Origin: an uncultured Lachnospiraceae bacterium
GTDB lineage: Bacteria; Bacillota; Clostridia; Lachnospirales; Lachnospiraceae
Direction of reading: 5' to 3'
Length of the DNA stretch: 64,000 nucleotides
NCBI GenBank assembly: GCA_934352055.1
Contig: CAKRJY010000001.1
Coordinates: 310,001 to 374,000, forward strand
The position numbers were made by a program, and so were the translations under genes. Each line of letters opens with the position of its first letter. The first letter of the stretch is position 1. Below, one piece after another: positions 50,897 through 61,281 of this stretch. The notes below the pieces were generated by a model. That model was not told the DNA's origin and made no database searches. It saw only the letters and a list, made by a program, of their open reading frames with translations.

Positions 50897-52117
50897 CTAC
50901 TTTGCTACGATACGGACAATGTTGCAAACAATGTCTGTGCACAAATCCATACCTTCTACTGTAATATGCTCGTATGGACCGTGGAAAGCATATCCGCCTG
51001 TGCCAAGGTTCGGACAAGGCAATCCCATAAAGCTGAGTCTCGCACCATCGGTACCGCCACGGATTGGCACTTCCTTCGGCGTCAGTCCAGCCATTCTGGT
51101 TGCCTCTTTTGCCCAATCGATAATTTCCATGCATTCATCAATTTTGCATTTCATATTTAAATAGGATTCTTTGATGGTAACCTCAACGACACCCGCACCA
51201 TATTTTTCATTTAATGCCGCAGCGATACGACGCATGTTTTCTTCTTTTTCATGGAACTTTTCCATGTCGTGATCACGGATAATATAAGAAAGCTTTGTCT
51301 GCGCCACATCCCCATGCATATCGGTCAGATGGCAGAAGCCTTCATATCCATCTGTCTTTTCCGGGACTTCATCCTTTGGCAGCATGCCATGAAATTCCAT
51401 TGCAACGGTCTGCGAATTCACCATAATGTCTTTCGCACTTCCCGGATGTACATTGTTGCCATGCACCACAACCGTTGCTCCGGAAGCATTAAAGTTTTCG
51501 TATTCAATGTTTCCTTCCAGATCTCCGTCCAAGGTGTACGCATAATCTGCGCCAAAATGTGCCACATCAAAATGATCCGCTCCTGCGCCAATCTCTTCAT
51601 CCGGCGTAAATCCAATACAGATTTTACCATGCGGAATCTGTTCTGTAATAATGCGCTCCATCGCTGTCATAATTTCTGCGATTCCTGCTTTGTCATCTGC
51701 ACCCAGAAGTGTCGTACCATCGGTTGTAATCAAGGTTTTCCCCTGCGCATTCTGCAAATGTGGAAAATCTTTTACTGACAGGGTTCTGCCGCTCTCACCT
51801 AACACAACATCTTTTCCATCGTAATTTTCGTGCAAAATCGGATGTACGTTTTCCCCTGAAAAATCCGGTGCCGTATCCATATGCGCAATAAAGCCGATGG
51901 CAGGCTTATCCTGCAATCCATCCGTTGCTTCCAATGTACCATAGACATAACATTTGTCATCCACATGCGCATCTGCAATGCCGATTTCTTTCATCTCCTG
52001 TACCAATTTCTTTGCAAGGTCAAATTCTCTTGCTGCTGACGGTACCGTTTCACTTTCTTCATCACTGGTTGTATGTATGGCCACGTAATCCAGCAATCTC
52101 TCGTATGCCCGTTTCAT
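50897..52117 (-). CDS. pepT: Peptidase T (tripeptide aminopeptidase)
   Basis: Zinc aminopeptidase of the M20B family, 406 residues, that cleaves the N-terminal residue of tripeptides in the cytoplasm. The metal-binding and catalytic segments are IGFIAHMDTAPDFSG near residue 76, LITTDGTTLLGADDKAGIAEIM near 130, GFTPDEEIGAGADHFD near 170 and a C-terminal FHGPYEHITVEGM near 380. The start at 52117 has GGGAGAAGG upstream. It lies directly upstream of opp, so peptides imported by Opp may be degraded by PepT. The opp promoter in the 190-bp gap allows separate control. Confidence 0.96.
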   Translation of the reverse strand: MKRAYERLLDYVAIHTTSDEESETVPSAAREFDLAKKLVQEMKEIGIADAHVDDKCYVYGTLEATDGLQDKPAIGFIAHMDTAPDFSGENVHPILHENYDGKDVVLGESGRTLSVKDFPHLQNAQGKTLITTDGTTLLGADDKAGIAEIMTAMERIITEQIPHGKICIGFTPDEEIGAGADHFDVAHFGADYAYTLDGDLEGNIEYENFNASGATVVVHGNNVHPGSAKDIMVNSQTVAMEFHGMLPKDEVPEKTDGYEGFCHLTDMHGDVAQTKLSYIIRDHDMEKFHEKEENMRRIAAALNEKYGAGVVEVTIKESYLNMKCKIDECMEIIDWAKEATRMAGLTPKEVPIRGGTDGARLSFMGLPCPNLGTGGYAFHGPYEHITVEGMDLCTDIVCNIVRIVAK

Positions 52118-52151
52118 CTTATCCTTCTCCCTTTTTTATAAAAATTTATGA

Positions 52152-53348
52152 TCATTCGCCAACCATCCATGCATGTTCCAATGCCTCTTTTGTTGCCGAA
52201 ATGCTTCCTTGTATCATCTGTGCACCACCGCCGCCTTTTGCGTCAAACTGCTGGCGCAGGTAGGTTGCCTCTTCTCTGCAGTCCTTTGTCTTACTTGCGA
52301 TGATAAAACAATAGCCATCTTTATCATCTCCTGAAAAAACAGCACAATAGCCATCGTGTTCTTCCGTCATATGATTGACGACATCGCGCATGGCTTTCGT
52401 ATCACAACGTTCCGCAAACAAAACCACATGTTCTGCTGTCGGATCCAGACTTTTTACCTGCTGCAGCAAAAGTTTCTCCTGTGTCTTACGCAGGCGGTAT
52501 GCCAGATTCTGATTTTCTGCCTGCATGCGCTTGATATGACTTCCCAGTTCTTCTTCTGACGAACTGAGCAGTGTCATCATATTCTCTACCGTTGCAAGCT
52601 TTGTCCGAAAAGCATCGAGTGCGCGAAATCCACATAACATACTGATACGCACACCACCCTTATAATTTTGCACCTGCATAATCTTAAGGATGCCCACTTC
52701 TCCTGTTCGTTTAACATGGGGCGCACAGCATGCGCACACATCAACACCCGGAATCGTAACAATACGCACCGGGCCTTCCAATTCTTTCTTGCTGCGATAC
52801 TCCATTGTCTCTAGCATCTGTGGTGTAGGAAAAGCAATCTCTAACAGCAAATCGTCTGCGATCACCTGATTCACACGCGTCTCAACTTCTGTCAGTTCCT
52901 CCGCTGTCAAAACACCATCAAAATCCATCGTAACGACAGAATCACTCAAATGAAATCCCACGTTGTTGTAGCCGAACGTACTGTGCACAATTCCGGAGAA
53001 CATATGCTCTCCCGTATGCTGCTGCATATTAGAAAATCGATAATCCCAATCAATTTTGCCATGCACATGATCTTCTACTTCCACCGGTGTGTCCACCAGA
53101 TGATAAATGACACCATCACGGATTTGGACATCCAAGACGTTCATCTCTGTCTGCGGGCGCATACCATGGCTTACCACCAGCTGCCCTTGATCCGGTGTCT
53201 GTCCTCCCTGCTCCGGGAAAAACAATGTCTGATCCAAAACGACTTCATAACAGCCCTCATGCTTTGGTGACGGTGTTACCGCAAGAATTGTCCCATCAAA
53301 TTCCGTCTCATACGGAAATTTATCATATAAACAATTTGTTTGTTCCAT
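52152..53348 (-). CDS. Alanyl-tRNA editing protein, AlaX-L type with DHHA1 domain
   Basis: Free-standing homologue of the AlaRS editing half, 398 residues, expected to hydrolyse Ser-tRNA-Ala or Gly-tRNA-Ala. The N-terminal beta barrel includes VVLDQTLFFPEQGGQTPDQG. The editing zinc site is HTGEH (in MQQHTGEHMFSGIV, about 112) plus CACCAPHVKRTGE near 210. A coiled region leads to a C-terminal DHHA1 domain with FDAKGGGGAQMIQGS near 370. GAGGAG immediately before ATG 53348 excludes the upstream in-frame TTG. It is close to pepT (34 bp) and may share its transcript. Confidence 0.93.
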   Translation of the reverse strand: MEQTNCLYDKFPYETEFDGTILAVTPSPKHEGCYEVVLDQTLFFPEQGGQTPDQGQLVVSHGMRPQTEMNVLDVQIRDGVIYHLVDTPVEVEDHVHGKIDWDYRFSNMQQHTGEHMFSGIVHSTFGYNNVGFHLSDSVVTMDFDGVLTAEELTEVETRVNQVIADDLLLEIAFPTPQMLETMEYRSKKELEGPVRIVTIPGVDVCACCAPHVKRTGEVGILKIMQVQNYKGGVRISMLCGFRALDAFRTKLATVENMMTLLSSSEEELGSHIKRMQAENQNLAYRLRKTQEKLLLQQVKSLDPTAEHVVLFAERCDTKAMRDVVNHMTEEHDGYCAVFSGDDKDGYCFIIASKTKDCREEATYLRQQFDAKGGGGAQMIQGSISATKEALEHAWMVGE

Positions 53349-53463
53349 AGTTCTCCTCAAAAAAGTCCTGACTTTTTAGCCACATAATATCCTATCATAG
53401 CACAACAATAGGATTTATGGTATGATAAAACTCACGAAAAAGTAAAAACTAAGGGAAAACAAT

Positions 53464-54765
53464 ATGAATAACGAAAAAGACAGAGCCATTCTTGTTGGCT
53501 TACAATTAAATGATGGCAGTTCTTTTGAACATAATTTAGAAGAACTGGAAAGCCTTTGTGAAGCATGCGACATTCTGCCGGTATTTACCATCACGCAGGC
53601 ACTGGATGCTCCACACCAGGCACTATATATTGGCACCGGCAAAGTCGCAGAAGTCAAAAATGCTGCCATGGAATTAGAGGCGGATCTGATTATTTTTGAC
53701 AACGCACTCAGTCCTTCGCAGGCGAGGAATTTAAATCTGGAAATCGGGCTTCCTATTTTGGACCGCACGGCACTGATTCTCGAAATCTTTCACTCCCGTG
53801 CGCGCAGCCGCGAAGCCAAGTTACAGGTGGAGCTTGCCCGGCTGCAGTATCTCTTACCGCGCTTATCCGGTATGGGAACTGCCATGTCAAGACAAGGCGG
53901 TGGCAGTGGCTCCCGCTCCAACAAAGGTGCCGGTGAGAAAAAATTAGAGCTTGACCGCAGACATATCAGCCATCGCATCACCGAATGCAAAAAAGAACTG
54001 GTACAAATCAAAAAACAACGCGAAACGCAACGCAAAAGCCGCAGTTCTTCCCAGACGCCATCGGTAGCTCTGGTGGGCTATACCAACGCCGGCAAATCCA
54101 CCATTTTAAATGCTATGCTTTCCCAGTATGGGAATGAAGACATTGCTGATATCTCACACAAAAAAGTATTGCAGGAGGATATGCTGTTTGCCACCTTAGA
54201 TACGACCGTACGAAAAATCACCATTCCCGGAAAGCCCGCCCTGTATCTATCTGATACGGTCGGTTTTATTGATAAATTACCGCACCATCTGATTGATGCC
54301 TTCCGTTCGACCTTAGAGGAAGCCATTCATGCTGACCTTTTGTTGCAGGTCGTTGATGTGTCTGATCCATATTATAGGGAGCACATGCGCGTAACACAGG
54401 AGACATTAAATGACTTAGGTGCAGGGGATATCCCTATGATTATTGTCTACAACAAAGCTGACCGCGTTCCACAATTTGCAGACGAGCTTCCGATTGTTAC
54501 AGGCAATCACATCCATATGGCTGCCGGTATTGGCGTCGGCATTGATGCTCTTGCCAAGCTTATTTTATCGCAGCTGTTTGGACAACCGGTCACCATGCAG
54601 CTTCTCATCCCGTATAGTGAGGGTTCGCTTGTGCATGCCATCTCTGAAATCGGTGATGTACAAAAAACAGAATATCAAAACGACGGCACCTATATGCAGG
54701 TTGTTTTTACGCCTTCTGCCAAAGATCAGGCGTTATTACATCAACTGGAATCTTACCGCGTTTAA
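53464..54765 (+). CDS. hflX: GTPase HflX
   Basis: Ribosome-binding GTPase of 433 residues linked to ribosome splitting or rescue under stress. The N-terminal HflX domain contains YIGTGKVAEVKN and IIFDNALSPSQARNLN, followed by LSGMGTAMSRQGGGSGSRSNKGAGEKKLE, the conserved glycine-rich linker, and a coiled coil. The G domain starts at VALVGYTNAGKSTILNAML near 203, with G3 DTVGFIDKLPHHLIDAFRSTLEE near 262 and G4 NKAD near 337. It is divergent from the AlaX gene across 115 bp. A terminator follows. Confidence 0.95.
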   Translation: MNNEKDRAILVGLQLNDGSSFEHNLEELESLCEACDILPVFTITQALDAPHQALYIGTGKVAEVKNAAMELEADLIIFDNALSPSQARNLNLEIGLPILDRTALILEIFHSRARSREAKLQVELARLQYLLPRLSGMGTAMSRQGGGSGSRSNKGAGEKKLELDRRHISHRITECKKELVQIKKQRETQRKSRSSSQTPSVALVGYTNAGKSTILNAMLSQYGNEDIADISHKKVLQEDMLFATLDTTVRKITIPGKPALYLSDTVGFIDKLPHHLIDAFRSTLEEAIHADLLLQVVDVSDPYYREHMRVTQETLNDLGAGDIPMIIVYNKADRVPQFADELPIVTGNHIHMAAGIGVGIDALAKLILSQLFGQPVTMQLLIPYSEGSLVHAISEIGDVQKTEYQNDGTYMQVVFTPSAKDQALLHQLESYRV

Positions 54766-54784
54766 CACAGATCTACATGTAAAA

Positions 54785-54820
54785 ATACCCAGCCCATGGT
54801 CAACGCCACAGGCTGGGTAT
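54785..54820. terminator. Terminator between hflX and asnB
   Basis: A perfect stem ATACCCAGCC / GGCTGGGTAT with a 16-nt loop between two convergent stops. T residues follow on the minus strand (ATTTTTAC) and weaker T-rich sequence on the plus strand. Confidence 0.8.
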
Positions 54821-54849
54821 TATATATCTCATTTTCTTTTTGCTGTCTT

Positions 54850-56712
54850 TTATGCAGGAATCTGCACTTCATCAGCAGCTATATAAATTTCATACCATAC
54901 TAAGAATACATAGATTGCCCAGATCTTACGGCTGTTATCTGCCTTGCCATCTCTATGATCTTCTAAGAGCTGCATCAGCATTGTCTGATCAAAATACTGA
55001 CCGGCAACCTCGGAAGTAAATGCATCCTTGATCTTATTGTAGTATTTATCTTCTTTCAGCCATACACGAATCGGTACCGGGAAGCCCAGTTTTTTCTTAT
55101 TGGCTGTAGATTCCGGCAAATGACGTTTTGCTGCAATACGGAACGCTCTCTTTGTTGCTTCATCTGTCACACGATAATCGATTGGCAGATTCTTTATGTA
55201 TTCGAATACCTTGATATCAAGATATGGAACACGTGCTTCCAAAGAATGTGCCATACTCATTTTATCTGCCTTCAAAAGAATATCACCCTGCAGCCAGAAG
55301 TTCATATCAATATACTGCATCTTGGCAATATCACTGAGTCCCTTACACTTTGCATAATATGGTGCCGTCAATTCCTGCGGTGTCACATGGGTCAGATGAG
55401 ACTTTAAAATCTTCTCCCGTTCCTCTACGGAGAACAGATTTGCATTTCCGATAAAACGCTCCTCCACAGACTTGCTGCCACGGATGATAAAGTTCTTGCC
55501 CTTAAAATTCGGCAATTTCTTTACAATCGAAGCCAGGCCTTTGCGCAAGCCCAATGGCAGCTTCTGATAACCTGCCAATGATAACGGCTCATGGTAAATA
55601 TTATAACCGCCAAAGAACTCATCTGCTCCTTCTCCGGAAAGCACAACCTTGATATCCTTTGCCGCGAGCTCATCTACAAAATAAAGTGCAATACAGGATG
55701 GATCTGCCAGAGGCTCGTCCATGTAATACATAACCTTTGGAATGCTGTCAAAATATTCATCACTGCTAATTGTCTTGCTGATGTTTTCTTTGCCAAGTTC
55801 TTTTGTCAGGCTCTCCGCATAACGGATTTCGTTATATTTACTCTGCTTATCCAAAAATCCCACTGTATAGGTCTTTTGTCCTGGGAATTCTGAAACCAGA
55901 TAGCTGGAATCTACACCACTTGAAAGAGATGCTCCTACTTCTACATCTGCAATCATATGCGCCATTGTAGACTCATGTACCACTTCTTCAATTTCACTTA
56001 CTGTCTTCTCCAAAGATTCCGGTGCCTTTGCCGGCTGCATCAATGGGTCGTAATACTGGTGAATCTCCAACTCACCACTGCGCATCAACATATAATGACC
56101 TGCTGGGAGCTTGTAAATACCCTTAAAGAATGTCTCCGGCAATACAGAATACTGGAATGACATATACTGTTCCAGTGCATCTTCATTTACTTCCCGCTTG
56201 ATATCCGGGTAAGCCAGAATACTCTTAATCTCGGAAGAAAATACAAAATTGCCGTCTGGCTTTGCATAGTAAAACGGCTTAATGCCAAAGAAATCTCTTG
56301 CTCCAAAAACAAGATCTTTTTTCATATCATAAATAACAAAAGCAAACATACCTCGTACTTTTGAAAGGATATCCACCCCATACTCTTCATAGCCATGTAC
56401 AAGACTTTCGGTATCTGCATTATTCGCAAATACATGTCCTTTTGCGATCAGATCTTCACGCAGTTCCAAATGGTTGTAAATCTCTCCGTTAAAGACAATG
56501 ACAATATCGCCTGTCTCATTAAACATCGGCTGCATCCCATGATCCAAATCAATGATACTCAACCGGCGGAAGCCAAGTGCCACCTGGTCGTTCACATACA
56601 TCCCTTCCTGATCCGGTCCACGATGTATGATTTTATCCATCATATTCTTAAGAATTGCTTCTCGATCTCTATCTTCTTTTGTTCGTCCGATAAATCCGCT
56701 TATTCCACACAT
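54850..56712 (-). CDS. asnB: Asparagine synthase (glutamine-hydrolysing)
   Basis: Makes asparagine from aspartate, ATP and glutamine; 620 residues. Cys2 in MCGISGFIG is the glutaminase nucleophile, and RGPDQEG and NGEIYN belong to the class II amidotransferase domain. The synthetase domain has the PP-loop VGASLSSGVDSSYLVSEF near residue 258 and KVVLSGEGADEFFGGYNIY near 350. It has its own transcript; a terminator lies past the stop, and 21-bp-spaced TATGCGCA repeats lie in its upstream region. Close relatives such as surface-modifying AsnB paralogues cannot be excluded. Confidence 0.94.
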   Translation of the reverse strand: MCGISGFIGRTKEDRDREAILKNMMDKIIHRGPDQEGMYVNDQVALGFRRLSIIDLDHGMQPMFNETGDIVIVFNGEIYNHLELREDLIAKGHVFANNADTESLVHGYEEYGVDILSKVRGMFAFVIYDMKKDLVFGARDFFGIKPFYYAKPDGNFVFSSEIKSILAYPDIKREVNEDALEQYMSFQYSVLPETFFKGIYKLPAGHYMLMRSGELEIHQYYDPLMQPAKAPESLEKTVSEIEEVVHESTMAHMIADVEVGASLSSGVDSSYLVSEFPGQKTYTVGFLDKQSKYNEIRYAESLTKELGKENISKTISSDEYFDSIPKVMYYMDEPLADPSCIALYFVDELAAKDIKVVLSGEGADEFFGGYNIYHEPLSLAGYQKLPLGLRKGLASIVKKLPNFKGKNFIIRGSKSVEERFIGNANLFSVEEREKILKSHLTHVTPQELTAPYYAKCKGLSDIAKMQYIDMNFWLQGDILLKADKMSMAHSLEARVPYLDIKVFEYIKNLPIDYRVTDEATKRAFRIAAKRHLPESTANKKKLGFPVPIRVWLKEDKYYNKIKDAFTSEVAGQYFDQTMLMQLLEDHRDGKADNSRKIWAIYVFLVWYEIYIAADEVQIPA

Positions 56713-56751
56713 AAAAATCTTCCTTTTGTCTTGTATTTGCTGTCAATATAG

Positions 56752-56780
56752 TATGCGCAATCACCTATCCCCTATGCGCA
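56752..56780 (-). promoter_or_regulatory. 21-bp-spaced TATGCGCA direct repeats upstream of asnB
   Basis: TATGCGCA occurs at 56752-56759 and again at 56773-56780, exactly 21 bp apart, in the 101-bp gap before asnB. TATAAT lies further upstream on the minus strand. The arrangement suggests a two-site operator, but the regulator is unknown. Confidence 0.4.
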
Positions 56781-56813
56781 TCAAATCTCATTCCATAAGA
56801 TTATAATGTTTTC

Positions 56814-59492
56814 CTATGATGAAATCAAGGACAAGAACTCTTCTTTCGGCAGTGGCTTGGCATAATGATACCCCTGATAATACGTTGGTTCATAAACCTG
56901 CAGATAAGTTGCCATCTGCTGATTCTCAACACCTTCAATACAGACATCAGCGCCAATGGTCTGTGCACCGATAGCAGCTGCCGATACAAGTACCTGGTTA
57001 ATTTTTCTACTTTCAATGTCTCTTAAAAACGTACGGTCAATTTTAATCTCATCAATTGGCAATTCCAGAATCAGCTGCAACGATGCATTTCCTGTTCCAA
57101 AATCATCCATGGCAACACGGATGCCCTTTTCACGGAAGAACGCAATCTCCTGACGCATAAATTCAAAATCCAGTTCACGACAACGTTCTGTCAATTCCAG
57201 GCACAGATTCTTTGCCGGATATCCGGTATCTTCAAGTGCCTGCATCACACTCTCCCGGAATTCTTCACGCGCCAGCTGTGGTGCTGCAATATTAACATTT
57301 AAGATAAAGTCCGGTATGATTTTTCGCATTTCCTGTGCGTCCGTCAAAGCACGCCGCAGTACCCAGTTTCCAAGATCAAAGATGCATGGATTCTGTTCTA
57401 CAAACGGGATAAAACGATTCGGTGAGACCATACCGTATTTCTCATCTTCCCAACGTACAAGTGCTTCCGCGCCGATTGTCTTACCACTCTGCGCATTGAC
57501 AATTGGCTGATAGTATACAGAAAAACCTGCAAACCCGTTCATGATGTTCTGATAAATCACACCGACTAAATCACGATCATCAAATTCATGCTTATGTTTT
57601 TCAATATTGTAAAATACAACGTTGCCATGATACTTGGTCTGCGACTGTGCAATCGCATAGCCAAGATTCGCTGTGATGGAGTCTGCTGCCCCCTTGGCAT
57701 ATCCGAAAACAACCGCGCTCGCTATGGTTGCCAGCGTGATCTGTTTGCCTTCCACCACCAATTCCCGAAACGCCATCTGACGGATTCGTTTATAGATTTC
57801 CTCGGCAGTCTTACGGTCTGTATCATACATACAAATGCCAAACATAGCACCTTCGATGTGGTAAACCTCTCCATTGTCGCCTACGAGATTTTGCATACGG
57901 AAACCAAATTCACGCAATACAATATCTCCAAAGCCATATCCATACAGTGTATTTACACTACTTAATTTATCGATAATAACCATCATGACGGTCGATGGTG
58001 CTTCCTCTTCTGCCAATTCTTCCACACGTTTCAAAAAAGCTGATTTGCTGAGAAGATGGGTAACACTGTCCATAGTATCTGCAATCCCATAGTTGGTAAT
58101 GGTCCCTACAAAATAGTCCGGATCATCCCCTTCCCCTCTGACAATTGCGCTCTGACAGCTGCACAAAACATATTCGCCTTTTTTATTCTTTGCACGGTAA
58201 AAGAGCACCTTGGATTCGTATGCTCCCGCAAGCATCAGATCTATCGCTTCCTGATATTGTTCCAAATCATCCGGATGTACAAAACTTTCCCAGATGTCCC
58301 ACGCATTATACATATACTCATCCGGCAAATCGAAATCCTGCAAAGCACGTTTTGACCAACGTGAGACACCTGTGCGCATATTGCACAAGAATAAATAACC
58401 ACGTCTTGCCGTCGATGCAAACACATCAAAAATACGGTTGGAAAGTCCACTCTTATCTAACTGAAGTCCATGATCTTTTTCCGATGGTTGTGACATCTGC
58501 GTCAATTCGATTTCTTCCTCAACCGAAAAATGTGGCAGACGTTTGCGTTTTTCAGTCGTCTCATCCTGATACTTGCAATAGTAATCGCGCTTTGCCTTGT
58601 ACATTCTCTCTTCTGCTATGCGTTGCACAGCTTCCACACTGTGTGCTTCTTCCGCCCATGCCATGCCTATTGCAGCCATCGGTCTATGCTGCTCTTGAAT
58701 AAAGACCTGCAATCCTCGATATTCTTTCTCAAAATGCTGTTTTGACAAATGCTGCATAACAACTGTGAACTCATCGCCACTGATGCGATAGCATTGACTC
58801 AGACCATATAATTCTAACAGTTTGTCTGAAAAGTACTTAAGGTATTCATCTCCCTTGCTATGGCCATACGTATCATTGATATACTTTAAACTATTTAAAT
58901 CTGCAAATATGACACCAACCGAGTGTTTTGTGACATGACGCAGGTATTCCTCACAAAGCTCATTGTAGCCGGTACGGTTAATCAGTCCCGTCAGTGCGTC
59001 AATGTATGCATAATGACGTAATAATTTCTGCTGTGAAAGAATCTCATTTTGCATATCGTTGATATCACGGATATACATCAACGCAATCTTATGTTCCTCG
59101 CAGTACTCACTCGTAGGAATGATTTCATAGGATACCCAATGATATTCCTCTCCCACAAGTCGGCGGAAGGTATAATAAATACATTCACTCCCCTGATCCA
59201 GCTTTCCACATAACGTATCGATGTTCATGCTGTGCAAAAACAGTTCTGTATCCTCGTCTAAAATGCCGCCTTTTTCCACAAACTTACGAATCCCGCTGGA
59301 AAAATGCTCGCCCATATCGCCCATATCCTGTGCATCCGCCAAAATATCCTCATAGAGATCTTCGGTCAAATCAATGCGCATGACATTCAGGTAAGACTTT
59401 TCCAAAACGCGCATAACGTCTGCAAAATCATAATGTCTTTGTGTTCCCTCTTCTTTTTGTTCTATCGGAAATATTTCGCGTTCTGTACTCAT
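56814..59492 (-). CDS. PAS/GGDEF/EAL c-di-GMP signalling protein with two GGDEF-like domains
   Basis: A soluble protein of 892 residues. The order is an N-terminal sensor region, GGDEF domain 1 (about 170-330), a PAS-like region (about 360-480), a second GGDEF-like domain (about 490-640) and an EAL domain (about 650-890). GGDEF 1 has RISGDEF in place of GGDEF, and GGDEF 2 has HIEGAMF, so the second is surely inactive and the first doubtful. The EAL domain keeps EALVRW, the Asn in NVNIAAPQL, ELTER, DDFGTG, IKIDRTF and EGVE, the residues needed for c-di-GMP hydrolysis. AAGGAG before ATG 59492 sets the start. A phosphodiesterase role is most likely. Confidence 0.92.
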   Translation of the reverse strand: MSTEREIFPIEQKEEGTQRHYDFADVMRVLEKSYLNVMRIDLTEDLYEDILADAQDMGDMGEHFSSGIRKFVEKGGILDEDTELFLHSMNIDTLCGKLDQGSECIYYTFRRLVGEEYHWVSYEIIPTSEYCEEHKIALMYIRDINDMQNEILSQQKLLRHYAYIDALTGLINRTGYNELCEEYLRHVTKHSVGVIFADLNSLKYINDTYGHSKGDEYLKYFSDKLLELYGLSQCYRISGDEFTVVMQHLSKQHFEKEYRGLQVFIQEQHRPMAAIGMAWAEEAHSVEAVQRIAEERMYKAKRDYYCKYQDETTEKRKRLPHFSVEEEIELTQMSQPSEKDHGLQLDKSGLSNRIFDVFASTARRGYLFLCNMRTGVSRWSKRALQDFDLPDEYMYNAWDIWESFVHPDDLEQYQEAIDLMLAGAYESKVLFYRAKNKKGEYVLCSCQSAIVRGEGDDPDYFVGTITNYGIADTMDSVTHLLSKSAFLKRVEELAEEEAPSTVMMVIIDKLSSVNTLYGYGFGDIVLREFGFRMQNLVGDNGEVYHIEGAMFGICMYDTDRKTAEEIYKRIRQMAFRELVVEGKQITLATIASAVVFGYAKGAADSITANLGYAIAQSQTKYHGNVVFYNIEKHKHEFDDRDLVGVIYQNIMNGFAGFSVYYQPIVNAQSGKTIGAEALVRWEDEKYGMVSPNRFIPFVEQNPCIFDLGNWVLRRALTDAQEMRKIIPDFILNVNIAAPQLAREEFRESVMQALEDTGYPAKNLCLELTERCRELDFEFMRQEIAFFREKGIRVAMDDFGTGNASLQLILELPIDEIKIDRTFLRDIESRKINQVLVSAAAIGAQTIGADVCIEGVENQQMATYLQVYEPTYYQGYHYAKPLPKEEFLSLISS

Positions 59493-59562
59493 TCTTATCT
59501 CTCCTTGGCTATGCCGCAGATCTTTTGTTGTTGCTGCATCTTTTTTAAGATACCCTGTTGCC

Positions 59563-61281
59563 CTATGCACGAATGAATTGATCTTTAAAATCGTCCAATG
59601 GACATGGCTTACTATAATAATACCCCTGGATATAATCCGGTCCTAATGCTGTAATGCGATCCAGTTCGTTTTTGTCTTCAATACCTTCTACCACTTCTTT
59701 GATATTGAGGCTATGTACCATATCAATAATCTGTGTAAGAAGTTCATGCTCATATTCGCTATGCAATGCTTTCACCGTAAATTCACGATCAATCTTTAAA
59801 ATGTCCGGCTTCATCTGTGACAGGTTGATCAGATTCGAATAACCTGTTCCGAAATCATCCAGTGCCATCTGTACACCATACTCTTTTAATTTTTGCCAGA
59901 GATTCGTCACCACCGCACTTCTCGCCAGATAACCACTTTCCGTCAGCTCCACGATCACACTTTCCGGTTTCAGATGATATCGCTCAATCGCAGCTGTCAG
60001 ATCATCATACACTGCACTTTTTAAAATCTGAACATACGAGAAATTAATACTCACCTTAAAATCTGGCTTAACTTTCTGGCATTCCACACAGGCTTTTAAA
60101 GCCGTATCAATAATCCATCTTCCCACCGGAACAATCAGACCGCTCTCTTCTAACTGATCAATAAAACGGAATGGCGGAATCAGTTCTCCTTCTGCATTGC
60201 GATAGCGAAGCAGCGCCTCAGCCGCGAAGATCCGTTCTGTCTTTGCCTGTACAATCGGCTGGAAATAAAGTTCAAAGCCATCAAACTCCTGCGAAACTGC
60301 CTTTCGCAGATTGCGTGTCATCTGTCGGTTTTCCACAAAAACCTCATATTCTGCACGATCAAAATACACCAGTTGGTTCTTGCCACGCTCTTTTGCCCTG
60401 CTCAAAGCAAATTGCGATAGCTTCATAATCTGGTCATAATCGAGCGTATCGATATCCTCATAGGACACAACACCACAGGATACCGTATAAAGTGCCTCGT
60501 ATTCATGTTCCTGAATATGCGCATCAATCTGCCTGCGAATGAATCCATATAATTTCTTAACATCTTTTCGTGACTGGCTGAGCAGGTCAAAAATGACAAA
60601 CTCATCTGATGTCATACGATATGCAAACTGTCCCGGTTGCAGACAATCCGTAATGCAGGTTGCCACGTCAAACAGCACATGATCGCCATATCCAATCCCA
60701 AGTGTCTCATTGATATTTTTAAAATCATCGATTCCCAGACGAAGGACATAACATTTTGGCAAAGCGCGAAACTGCCTTAACTGTTCCTGGAATGTAACCT
60801 CACCCAGAAGTCCACTGACATTATCCGCCTTCTTCTTCTGACCAATCTCATTGATACAGCCAATCATCAAAAAGTTTTTGCCATTTTTTGTGCGTATGGC
60901 ACGTCCCTGACAGTTGATCCAGACCGGTTCGTGATTGACGCTCATCCATCGATAACGAAGATCATGCCAGGACTTACGTCCATTTCGAATTTCACTGATA
61001 TCCTGCATCAACAACGGATAATCCTCCGGATAAACTACCTTTTTGTGTGCTTCATCCACATTGTGAAAAACGTTGCATGGCAGATCAAATCGCTTCACTG
61101 CTCTGTCTGTAATATAATAAACATCATGTACCAGATCCCAGACATACAAATAATCATTCATGCAAGATGAAAACAATTCTGCCGCGCGATCAAAAAAGAA
61201 AAAGATATCACGCTCTTCGCCGTCATTCTCCGGACTTCCCAATATCTCGCTCAATTCTTCTGAAATCATCTTATCTTCCAT
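59563..61281 (-). CDS. PAS/degenerate GGDEF/EAL protein
   Basis: A 572-residue soluble protein. A PAS-like domain (about 40-145, with WHDLRYRWMSVNHEPVWI) is followed by a GGDEF fold whose signature is TSDEF (RMTSDEFVIF), so cyclase activity is unlikely. The EAL domain (about 320-570) has AEALLRY, the Asn in SINFSYVQI, ELTES, DDFGTG, LKIDREF and EGIE, as in active phosphodiesterases. It lies 70 bp upstream of the larger EAL gene in the same direction and is probably co-transcribed. GGAGG precedes the ATG at 61281. Confidence 0.92.
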   Translation of the reverse strand: MEDKMISEELSEILGSPENDGEERDIFFFFDRAAELFSSCMNDYLYVWDLVHDVYYITDRAVKRFDLPCNVFHNVDEAHKKVVYPEDYPLLMQDISEIRNGRKSWHDLRYRWMSVNHEPVWINCQGRAIRTKNGKNFLMIGCINEIGQKKKADNVSGLLGEVTFQEQLRQFRALPKCYVLRLGIDDFKNINETLGIGYGDHVLFDVATCITDCLQPGQFAYRMTSDEFVIFDLLSQSRKDVKKLYGFIRRQIDAHIQEHEYEALYTVSCGVVSYEDIDTLDYDQIMKLSQFALSRAKERGKNQLVYFDRAEYEVFVENRQMTRNLRKAVSQEFDGFELYFQPIVQAKTERIFAAEALLRYRNAEGELIPPFRFIDQLEESGLIVPVGRWIIDTALKACVECQKVKPDFKVSINFSYVQILKSAVYDDLTAAIERYHLKPESVIVELTESGYLARSAVVTNLWQKLKEYGVQMALDDFGTGYSNLINLSQMKPDILKIDREFTVKALHSEYEHELLTQIIDMVHSLNIKEVVEGIEDKNELDRITALGPDYIQGYYYSKPCPLDDFKDQFIRA

